This document shows, one piece after another, positions 1-5,738 of a stretch of DNA of 7,515 bases. Made by a program: the position numbers and the translations under genes. Source of the DNA: Deltaproteobacteria bacterium. GTDB taxonomy: Bacteria > Desulfobacterota > DSM-4660 > Desulfatiglandales > B25-G16. The notes beneath the pieces were generated by a model that saw only the letters and a list, made by a program, of their open reading frames with translations, was not told where the DNA came from and did no database searches. The stretch spans positions 1,469,643 to 1,477,157 of the forward strand of contig CP070660.1 of the NCBI GenBank assembly GCA_020355145.1, given 5' to 3'. Numbering within the stretch: the first letter of the stretch is position 1; every line of letters starts with the position of its first letter.

Positions 1-1113
1 CGTACCCTTCACCTCAGGCCCCCACACTATATTTAGCTTGCTGACCTCGCCTATCAATTTCAGGATGTTTCTTATATCTGCATTGGCGAAATCAAGGGTT
101 ATCTTGACTCCCTTATACCGTTTTACGGGTGGTTTGGGGGGGCCAATAGGACGACTAACAGGGGCAATCTCAGGTTTAACCTCAGGGGGCACTTCTTCTG
201 GTTTTAAAGGGGCCTTAGTTAGTGTGGCCGGGGTTATCTTTTTGGTAGGGGGTTTAACAGTGGTCTTATTAAAATCTAACCTTATTTCCTTATCAGCCTG
301 TATCAGGTGGTAAGGGACCATCTCCCTTAATTCTATTTCCAGGGCAACCTCCCTCTCCGCAGCCCTTACAATAGGTGTAATCCGGTTGACTACACCTTTA
401 AATTGGGAGGAATCTATATATCGGCTTAGTTCAGGAGGGATGGTAGCCTCCTTTATCTCCAATAGCAAGCTAAGGGCACTCTTCGGAGTTAATTCATACT
501 CCGCCTTTTTGCTGGTGGTGACAGTAACCCTTGATTTGTCTTTGGGTAGCATGAAGAAATCAATTCCAAGTATCTGATTCAGTTTTGTTTTGCCTGGTGA
601 AAAGAATAGTCGAGGTTCTTCGGGTGCTATTTCCTCCTCTTTGGTAGCCAAAACTTGCTTTTCCCCTTCTTCACCACTCTTTTTGGTAAGAAGCAAGACC
701 CTTATTTTTCTATCCTTTTTCTGCACGTTGTATTCTGCATCCTGGGATAGGGCGGCAATAACACGGGTAGCCGTAGGCCTATCCTTAATACTTTCAAAAC
801 GGATATTCTCTACGATCTTGGCATTGATAGGCACTTCGGTCAATCCCTTAGCCTGGAGTGCATCTATATCCACTATTAGGCGTAATGGTTGAACAAGCTT
901 AAAGGCTGCATAGGGGACTGGTCTTGAGCTGGTTATCTCAATTGTTGTTTCTTTATCATTGGGGCCAGAAATGACGTTTATTGATTCGATCTGAGCAGGC
1001 GCCTCCTCTGTAATACCTGCTACCTCTTTTTTTGTAGGTGCTGGGGCGCAGCTAAACATAAGATAGATTAAGCCGAATGTGATCAACAGAAAGATAATAT
1101 TTCCTTTTCTCAT
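1..1113 (-). CDS. pilQ: Type IV pilus secretin PilQ, N-terminal part (gene cut by window edge)
   Basis: The frame is open for 371 codons from ATG 1113 to the window edge, so only the 5' part is present. PilQ is the outer-membrane secretin through which the pilus exits. Visible in order: a hydrophobic leader (residues 5-20) ending in MFSC with Cys22, a lipobox-like site; a first AMIN-type beta region (about 43-143) that in the family binds peptidoglycan; a second similar region (about 175-283); a Pro/Lys-rich linker (286-333); and the start of the secretin N domain (YKGVKITLDFANADIRNIL, from 333). The secretin pore domain must lie left of the window. It is last in pilMNOPQ, 53 nt after pilP. 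ATG 1113 has only AAAGGT directly before it. An in-frame TTG at 1128 sits 10 nt after a good AAGGAG and would add five residues, so the start is uncertain. The identity is firm from domain order and operon position. Confidence 0.93.
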   Translation of the reverse strand, partial: MRKGNIIFLLITFGLIYLMFSCAPAPTKKEVAGITEEAPAQIESINVISGPNDKETTIEITSSRPVPYAAFKLVQPLRLIVDIDALQAKGLTEVPINAKIVENIRFESIKDRPTATRVIAALSQDAEYNVQKKDRKIRVLLLTKKSGEEGEKQVLATKEEEIAPEEPRLFFSPGKTKLNQILGIDFFMLPKDKSRVTVTTSKKAEYELTPKSALSLLLEIKEATIPPELSRYIDSSQFKGVVNRITPIVRAAEREVALEIELREMVPYHLIQADKEIRLDFNKTTVKPPTKKITPATLTKAPLKPEEVPPEVKPEIAPVSRPIGPPKPPVKRYKGVKITLDFANADIRNILKLIGEVSKLNIVWGPEVKGT

Positions 1114-1138
1114 ACCTTTATTGCCCAATATGCAAACT

Positions 1139-1144
1139 CTCCTT
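1139..1144 (-). promoter_or_regulatory. Ribosome-binding site before pilQ that bears on its start
   Basis: AAGGAG on the minus strand lies 10 nt before an in-frame TTG (1128-1126) and 25 nt before the ATG at 1113. The spacing favours the TTG start, or a long spacer to the ATG. The signal peptide is compatible with either start. Confidence 0.4.
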
Positions 1145-1166
1145 AAATTTATGTTTCCTTTTTAGA

Positions 1167-1739
1167 CTAATCTACAGATGGGAGCTTCATGGAGGTATCC
1201 CTTGGTATTTTTTCACGACCTCTGATATCCGCATAATACTCCCTAACAATAACCTCTTTCTCCAGGATCTTAATGACTTGCCCCCCCCTTCTTCCTATAG
1301 AGGTGCCTGGTTTAATTACATGACCGTCACCTCTTGAGTCCCGAACAAGGGCCCAATTTCCCTTATCAGTTAATACTATGGCAGAGAGGGTCACCTGGGA
1401 GATGTCAAGGGTCTCAAGATAGGTTTTGGGTTTTTCCTTCTCTTCTTCTAACTCCTTTTTTACTACGATAAAGGACTTGAAGGGATCTACCTTATTGGTA
1501 GGATCATAAGAATAACCCACTTTTGCCTCATCTTCTTTAGCCTGGGTTTCGATCTCTTCAGCCTTGGTCTCTCCTTCTGTAGGTTTTTCAGATGCCTCGG
1601 TGATCTTTTTCGTATCTTTTGGAATCTTAAAAATGGCCTTTTTCTCGGTCTGAGCGGTAGTTATTCCCAAAAAGATGGGAATGGCCGAGATACTAAATAG
1701 TAAGGATAAGATCATGCTATTTCTTTTTTTTTCGCTCAC
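1167..1739 (-). CDS. pilP: Type IV pilus assembly protein PilP
   Basis: PilP is the periplasmic link between the PilN/PilO inner-membrane complex and the PilQ secretin. The 190-aa product has a hydrophobic N-terminal segment (residues 9-28) ending near TAQ, a charged Glu/Lys-rich linker (32-75), the family motif DPFKSF (85-90), then the compact beta domain (about 107-185) with LSAIVLTDKGNWALVRD and GHVIKPGTSIGRRGG. There is no Cys anywhere, so it cannot be a lipoprotein, unlike PilP of Neisseria and Pseudomonas; it is probably secreted by signal peptidase I or stays anchored by its leader. The GTG start at 1739 overlaps pilO by 23 nt. The in-frame ATG at 1715 (residue 9), one base after the pilO stop, would give a more ordinary signal peptide and may be the true start; neither has a strong ribosome-binding site. 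Family assignment is firm. Confidence 0.93.
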   Translation of the reverse strand: MSEKKRNSMILSLLFSISAIPIFLGITTAQTEKKAIFKIPKDTKKITEASEKPTEGETKAEEIETQAKEDEAKVGYSYDPTNKVDPFKSFIVVKKELEEEKEKPKTYLETLDISQVTLSAIVLTDKGNWALVRDSRGDGHVIKPGTSIGRRGGQVIKILEKEVIVREYYADIRGREKIPRDTSMKLPSVD

Positions 1740-2328
1740 CTTCGGGCTTTTTTCTCTCTTTGAACCTGTAGGTTAATGCCTTACAGGTGGTTTTAAGGGT
1801 GGTGCTATTCGGTTTAATTGGGACAATATTGACATTGACGACGTTAACAATCCGTTCCATTTTTCCTATCTTGTCAAAGAACATGGCAACATCGTGATAG
1901 CCCCCTTTTACCTGTATGCTTACAGGTATCTCTATATACAATTCCTCTTTCGGAACCTCTTTTTCTGGACTAAACAGGAGGAATTCTAGATTAGAATCAT
2001 TTCCAGCTTTGGTGATACTCTTTAATAGTTTAGGGATTTCACTAGTAGAAGGCAAGAGCGTGAGGGCTAATCTCAAATCGCCTTGTGCCTTGTCATGCTC
2101 GGCTTCAAGCCTTTCTTTTTTTCCGGCCTTTTTTCTGGCATTTGCGATCTTCACTTCTAAATCATCCAGGTTGGATTTTATAGTAGCTATATCCCTTGTT
2201 TTTGGGATGTATATGAGCCCAGCAAATAGGCCTATAAGGAGAAAAACCGTCCCTGCAAAGATTAGGACCCTATGTAGCATCCTTAATTTGGAGATCTTAT
2301 CAAAATAGGCATCTAGATCGACTGCCAT
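1717..2328 (-). CDS. pilO: Type IV pilus inner-membrane protein PilO
   Basis: PilO pairs with PilN to form the inner-membrane alignment complex of the pilus. The 203-aa product shows a short cytoplasmic N-terminus (1-19), one membrane helix (about 20-41), a periplasmic coiled coil rich in Lys/Glu (45-85), then the ferredoxin-like PilO domain (about 90-190) with LLPSTSEIPKLLKSITKAG and the strand-helix segment IPVSIQVKGGYHDVAMFFDKI split over residues 134-154. Length is normal for the family. The C-terminus is a strongly basic tail (ERKKPEGERKKKK) encoded over a run of nine A. The gene starts 5 nt after the pilN stop, with AAGGAAG from the pilN 3' end nearby, and its 3' end overlaps the GTG-start version of pilP, so translation is probably coupled. 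Confidence 0.94.
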   Translation of the reverse strand: MAVDLDAYFDKISKLRMLHRVLIFAGTVFLLIGLFAGLIYIPKTRDIATIKSNLDDLEVKIANARKKAGKKERLEAEHDKAQGDLRLALTLLPSTSEIPKLLKSITKAGNDSNLEFLLFSPEKEVPKEELYIEIPVSIQVKGGYHDVAMFFDKIGKMERIVNVVNVNIVPIKPNSTTLKTTCKALTYRFKERKKPEGERKKKK

Positions 2329-2333
2329 GAGCC

Positions 2334-2930
2334 CTATCTTCTTCCTTTCTTTTTCTTTGCTTTTGGGGGTGGTTGTTCTTTAAAGGCATAGGTCTTACAG
2401 CTTAGGGCGAAATCCTTTAGATTCAGATTAAGCTCCTTTATCTCCTTTTGCTTTGTCCTGACTAATTCAACGGACTTTACACTCTCTGTACCTTTCAATC
2501 TATTCATAAAATCTGCAACTGTTTCGTTATCCATTGCTGTTCCTTCTAAGACAAGAGTTCCCTTATTTTCTTTAAGGGCGGTAAGCCATAGCTTATCCTT
2601 TGGTACACTCATGCCTATATCATCCAAGAGCTTAACTGGCCCGGTTTTGACCTTTTCTAATTCATTTATTTTCTCTAATTTAACTTTAACCTCAGCTTTA
2701 TTTTTCTCCAGCTCCTTTATCTTGTCGGTGATATCCTTATAGGAGGCCAGTTCTTTCTCTAATTTATCTTGCTTTTTTCTTAAGTCTTTTAGCTTGGTGC
2801 TATAATCGAAATAGAACCAGGTCATTGCCAGGATAAGGATTAAAGAACAGCCGATATAAATAAATACGTGTAGCTTTATCTTTTCTTTTATCCTGGCAGC
2901 CCTGAAAGGGAGGAGATTAATCTTGATCAT
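2334..2930 (-). CDS. pilN: Type IV pilus assembly protein PilN
   Basis: PilN is the inner-membrane partner of PilO, and its cytoplasmic tail docks on PilM. The 198-aa product begins MIKINLLPFR: the INLLP motif at residues 4-8 is the conserved PilM-binding peptide. A single membrane helix follows (about 21-42), then a long Lys/Glu coiled coil (45-95) and the fimbrial assembly domain (about 98-184, with LWLTALKENKGTLVLEGTA and VADFMNRL). The tail is PPPKAKKKKGRR, unusually basic for a periplasmic end. The start codon overlaps the pilM stop in an ATGA junction, with AGGTGA 3 nt upstream, typical of coupled translation. Identity is firm. Confidence 0.95.
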   Translation of the reverse strand: MIKINLLPFRAARIKEKIKLHVFIYIGCSLILILAMTWFYFDYSTKLKDLRKKQDKLEKELASYKDITDKIKELEKNKAEVKVKLEKINELEKVKTGPVKLLDDIGMSVPKDKLWLTALKENKGTLVLEGTAMDNETVADFMNRLKGTESVKSVELVRTKQKEIKELNLNLKDFALSCKTYAFKEQPPPKAKKKKGRR

Positions 2931-4009
2931 CTATCACCTATACTCCGCAATGCAAGGCCAATGGAGATAACAGCCATGGGGGCAGAGTAATTTAGGTACC
3001 CTATATCGAATAATTTTTCCTTTATCTCCAGATTAGAAAAGGGATTTAGCATCTCAGTCTTTAGACCTGTCTCCAGGCCAATATATTTACCTAATCCTGG
3101 AAGCAGGGATGCCCCTCCACTAAGTAAGATATTTTCAACCTTTATGTCTGTAAAGGTAGTCGCCACGAAATCAAGGGCCCTCTTTATCTCTTGAGCCCAT
3201 TTTGTAACCGTTGAGGAAAATATCTCTTCAATTGCAGGCCTCTGGTCTGTTTCTATTGGTTTAGCGCCCAATTTTACGCTTTCCGCTTCTCGATAAGAGA
3301 TATCCAAACTTTCTTGTATCTCACTTGTGATTTGGGCACCACCGTGAGGGGAATCCCTGGTGAATATAGAGATACCCTCTTTAATAACGTTTATAGTTAA
3401 TTGCTGAGCACCGATATGTACCAGGGCGTGGCAGCCAGATTGTTCATGATTGCTGATTTCGAAGGCATTTTGTAGGGCGAATGGATCTATATCCAGGACA
3501 ATGGGATTAAGCTCTGTTAAGTGAAGGAGACTTATGTATTCTTCAACGATATCCTTCTTTGCAGCTACCAAGAGGACATCCATCAACTCTTCCTTCTCCT
3601 CATCCTCTGTTTCTTCTTTCTCGGACTCCGAGGGAAGGATCTGAAAATCCAAATTCACGTCATTGATGTCAAAAGGGATGTATTGCTCTGATTCACTCTG
3701 GATACTTTCCTCTAAGTCTTTCTCCTCCTTTTCGGGGATTGTAATCTTCTTGACAATGACCGAGTAGCCAGAGATAGAAGTGGCTACGTTTTTGTTTTTA
3801 ATCTGTAGGTTATCGAGGAGGTTCTTTAGGGCGGCAGAGACTATTTCCATTTCCTTTATAGAGCCTTCCACAATAGCGTTTTCGGGGAGCCCTATCATGC
3901 CGAAATTTTTTAGGATCATCCCCTTTTTACTATCCTCAATCTCTGCAACCTTGATAGAATGGGATCCAATATCGATCCCAATTAATTGATGTTTTTTTGG
4001 TACAGGCAT
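2927..4009 (-). CDS. pilM: Type IV pilus actin-like ATPase PilM
   Basis: PilM is the cytoplasmic actin/FtsA-like protein that forms a ring under the inner membrane and binds the PilN N-terminus. The 360-aa product is full length. It shows the N-terminal phosphate-binding motif IGIDIGSHSIKVAEI (10-24), the PilM segment SESEQYIPFDINDVNLDFQI (105-124), LLVAAKKDIVEEY (146-158), the second nucleotide-binding part ALVHIGAQQLTINVI (195-209), and the adenosine-loop motif ILLSGGASLLPGL (294-306). A run of acidic residues (about 128-142, mostly Glu/Asp/Ser) forms an inserted linker. The gene begins 23 nt after the XRE regulator and overlaps pilN by 4 nt. The ATG at 4009 has only a weak ribosome-binding site, suggesting coupling to the gene before it. 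Identity is firm. Confidence 0.96.
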   Translation of the reverse strand: MPVPKKHQLIGIDIGSHSIKVAEIEDSKKGMILKNFGMIGLPENAIVEGSIKEMEIVSAALKNLLDNLQIKNKNVATSISGYSVIVKKITIPEKEEKDLEESIQSESEQYIPFDINDVNLDFQILPSESEKEETEDEEKEELMDVLLVAAKKDIVEEYISLLHLTELNPIVLDIDPFALQNAFEISNHEQSGCHALVHIGAQQLTINVIKEGISIFTRDSPHGGAQITSEIQESLDISYREAESVKLGAKPIETDQRPAIEEIFSSTVTKWAQEIKRALDFVATTFTDIKVENILLSGGASLLPGLGKYIGLETGLKTEMLNPFSNLEIKEKLFDIGYLNYSAPMAVISIGLALRSIGDR

Positions 4010-4032
4010 CCCAGGGTTAATTTCTTGAAGAT

Positions 4033-4236
4033 TTATCTATCATCAGTAAAGATCTTATCTTTGTCGCCTAGTTCACAGCCGAGGGCCAGAATAATTTTTC
4101 TTTTTGTCTCCATCCTACAATCCTTACCTTTTTCAATCCTGTCGATTGTTAGCGGAGATACACCAGCTTTTCTGGCCAGTTCCGCCTTACTTAGTAGAAG
4201 TTCTTCTCTTATTTTCTTTACCGTATTTTGGCCCAC
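4033..4236 (-). CDS. Small XRE/Cro-type helix-turn-helix transcriptional regulator
   Basis: The 67-aa product is almost entirely one HTH_3/Cro-CI domain: helix 1 about 5-13, helix-turn-helix from SKAELARKAG (16-25) into VSPLTIDRIEKGKD (26-39), where IDRIEKGK is the usual recognition-helix ending, then the closing helix KRKIILALGCEL (45-56). It has no ligand or oligomerisation domain, so it resembles phage Cro or small antitoxin-like regulators. The GTG start is supported by GGAGG (4245-4249) 8 nt upstream. It is the first gene after the promoter and lies 23 nt before pilM, so it is probably transcribed with the pilus operon. Control of its own operon through the repeats at 4344-4403 is inference. 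A regulator of other genes that merely shares the promoter is possible. Confidence 0.88.
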   Translation of the reverse strand: MGQNTVKKIREELLLSKAELARKAGVSPLTIDRIEKGKDCRMETKRKIILALGCELGDKDKIFTDDR

Positions 4237-4244
4237 TACCTATC

Positions 4245-4249
4245 CCTCC
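4245..4249 (-). promoter_or_regulatory. Ribosome-binding site fixing the GTG start of the XRE regulator
   Basis: GGAGG lies on the minus strand 8 nt before the GTG at 4236-4234. No ATG is available nearby in the frame, so this site decides the start. Confidence 0.8.
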
Positions 4250-4294
4250 AAGAGTAAGATTTAATCAACAAATAAAATAAGAAAAGTCTATTTC

Positions 4295-4323
4295 ATTACT
4301 ACATATATGCGTTAATTTGTCAA
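4295..4323 (-). promoter_or_regulatory. Sigma-70-type promoter of the regulator-pilMNOPQ operon
   Basis: On the minus strand a perfect -35 box TTGACA (4323-4318) is followed after 17 nt by AGTAAT (4300-4295), a 4 of 6 match to the -10 consensus, in very AT-rich surroundings. Transcription would start near 4288 and leave an untranslated leader of about 50 nt before the regulator's GTG. No other comparable promoter is seen within the operon. Confidence 0.65.
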
Positions 4324-4343
4324 GTATTTTTAATAAATTAAAT

Positions 4344-4403
4344 AAAATTACCACAATTTATAGATATATAGGGGTAATTTTTAACATTACCACAATATAT
4401 TGT
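4344..4403 (-). promoter_or_regulatory. Repeat and palindrome block upstream of the pil promoter, possible operators
   Basis: Three elements overlap here. ATTACCACAAT occurs as a direct repeat at 4347-4357 and 4386-4396. AAAATTACC (4344-4352) and GGTAATTTT (4373-4381) are a 9-bp inverted repeat 20 nt apart. ACAATATATTGT (4392-4403) is a perfect 12-bp palindrome. They lie 20-80 nt upstream of the -35 box, fitting a binding region for the XRE protein encoded next door or for an activator. High AT content makes short palindromes easier by chance; the 11-bp direct repeat is harder to explain that way. Confidence 0.45.
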
Positions 4404-4429
4404 AATATATCAGGAGGAATCTTAATAAA

Positions 4430-4498
4430 ATGCCTGAAAAAGTTTTGACCGTTATTAGGTGCAAGGAGGTTTTTCATGAAATAGGTCTAATTTCGTAA
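4430..4498 (+). CDS. Divergent 22-codon ORF with strong ribosome-binding site, possibly a gene remnant
   Basis: AGGAGG (4412-4417) precedes ATG 4430 by 12 nt. The peptide starts MPEKVLTVIRCKEVFHEIG and ends three residues later at TAA. Reading on in the same frame gives PLREKVFD before the next stop, so a longer gene may have been broken by one base change. I do not recognise the peptide. It faces away from the pil operon and shares its AT-rich control region. It could be a leader peptide, a remnant, or chance. Confidence 0.25.
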   Translation: MPEKVLTVIRCKEVFHEIGLIS

Positions 4499-5106
4499 CC
4501 ACTTCGGGAAAAAGTCTTCGACTAAAGCCCCAGATTATTATTTAAAGTTATGCACAGTTCATGCCAAAATGTAATTAGTAAAATAGGGGGAGGGGCTATG
4601 TCGCAAAATAGGCTAGGTTTTAAAGACTAAAAAGTCAAATCTGGTTAATGAGCTTGGCCGAAGATCTTATACACTGTTTAAGAAAAAATCACAACCAAAG
4701 CTATGATATTTAGATCCTCTCGGGGATATGGTTTGAATTGCCATTTAGGAGTCAGTTAAGAGCCGTTTAAGGGTTACTATGTTATTATTGAAAGCTAGGC
4801 TGCTTTGTTGGAGCCAGCTATTTGCGATCGAAATATGTGATAATCCCACTTGAGTCCGAACTATCGAATTCATCTTGTATTCAACACAATTGCCCTAGAA
4901 GAAGATAAGTATCAAGAAGATTAAATAGTGGCAAAAAATGTAATGTAAAGTGTAATTTCAAGCAAAGATAGAGATAACAGCACTTTCCTGAAAAGAAGCA
5001 GCCCACAGCATATCCCCGAGAAATCATTTCAGATGGGACGCTACTATGGATGGTATTCAAATAAATCACGAGGGATACGTAACAAGCAGGGCGTTGAGAA
5101 ATCTTC
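4431..5106. other. Gene-free stretch with only broken short frames
   Basis: No intact gene is seen on either strand. Besides the 22-codon ORF at 4430, a second good ribosome-binding site (GGGGGAGGGG, about 4586-4595) precedes ATG 4598. That frame stops after ten residues (MSQNRLGFKD), but a one-base shift continues as VLKTKKSNLVNELGRRSYTL and further to a stop at 4703-4705. This suggests a frameshifted plus-strand relic. The minus-strand frame at 4881-5114 is rich in Leu, Cys and Tyr, has no motif, and is probably not a gene. Confidence 0.5.
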
Positions 5107-5343
5107 TCATCCAATACCCATATGGGTGCGGCGGTAGTTGTAATAGTCGATCCATTGCCCTGTCTTTTCCTCTGCCTCGCCGACCCCCCTCAAGGTACGT
5201 GACAGTGATTGAAGAAATGTCTTAGCTAAGTTGTGTGGGTAGATATCTTCTTTCATCTTCTTAAGAGATACCCTGTCTGAAGACTCGGACCCGTATTCTT
5301 TAAAGACATTATCAATTAGTCTTTTTATAAATCCTTGAAAAAG
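5107..5343 (-). pseudogene. Remnant of a DDE integrase-type transposase (C-terminal tail)
   Basis: An open minus-strand frame of 78 codons without a proper start ends with TGQWIDYYNYRRTHMGIG before TGA. That ending, together with the preceding FLQSLSRTL and EAEEK, matches the C-terminal end of the integrase core domain of IS3/IS481-like transposases (pattern ERF..L..E......W..YYN..R.H.GIG). The usual stretch between the helix and WIDYYNY is shortened, the protein normally continues past GIG, and the DDE catalytic residues are absent. It is a non-functional scrap of an insertion sequence. The family within the DDE integrases is uncertain. No terminal inverted repeats or target duplication could be assigned. 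Confidence 0.6.
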
Positions 5344-5738
5344 CTAATCGTAATTTTCTCTTTTGAGACTTGTCCAGGTTATTGAGACCTATGATGGGAT
5401 AGTTTGGAATTTCATACGGTAATAGCCATAATAACGAATCCCGCATTCCTGCGGAACTCTCCCTTGGTGGGTGTGTGAGAGCACATGGCCGTTTACCCTG
5501 TCAAATGGCGAAATTCCGTCTCCCGGGATTCTTAGGAATAACCACTGACAATGAAAACAAGGCAGATCTAATAAGCCCACTATTTAACAGGGTAGGTCAT
5601 TCCAAGCTGTCAAAGATATTCTTTTAACAATATTCTCCGCTCGCCCTTGCGCTCCCTAGAACCCTGAACAACTTGGCCAGATAGTCATTGATTCCTTTCT
5701 CGTAATACAATCATCTAAAAGGACCCTTCATTCGGTAT
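5344..5738. other. Gene-free stretch with overlapping minus-strand fragments, probably decayed
   Basis: Two minus-strand frames overlap here. One runs 5389-5580 (63 aa, containing GDGISPFDRVNGHVLSHTH and QECGIRYYGYYRM). The other is open from about 5500 to a stop at 5312-5314, with an inner ATG at 5446 starting MRDSLLWLLPYEIPNYPIIG. I recognise neither. Their overlap and the adjacent transposase scrap suggest frameshifted remains rather than genes. GAATCCCG (5436-5443) and CGGGATTC (5524-5531) form an 8-bp inverted repeat 80 nt apart, and CCGCA/TGCGG (5441-5454) is a short hairpin. Nothing clear is seen from 5581 to 5738 apart from a 28-codon fragment (ending ASGEYC) just downstream of the next gene's stop. 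Confidence 0.45.

Noticed and set aside
38..892. Three plus-strand open frames (38-313, 386-577, 590-892)
   Set aside because: They lie antisense to the uninterrupted pilQ frame, show no family motif, and are explained by pilQ codon structure.
1916..2308. Plus-strand 130-aa frame
   Set aside because: It is fully antisense to pilO, with serine/phenylalanine-rich composition typical of a reverse-frame shadow.
3780..4264. Plus-strand frames 3780-3989 and 3986-4264
   Set aside because: They are antisense to pilM and the XRE gene, which carry clear family motifs.
4381..4408. Plus-strand promoter TTAACA (4381-4386) with TAATAT (4403-4408) for the 22-codon ORF
   Set aside because: The spacing is acceptable, but transcription would begin inside the AGGAGG site and remove it from the mRNA; in such AT-rich sequence the boxes are likely chance.
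4881..5114. Minus-strand 77-aa frame
   Set aside because: It overlaps the end of the transposase remnant, has an odd Cys/Leu/Tyr-rich composition, no ribosome-binding site was found and no motif was seen.
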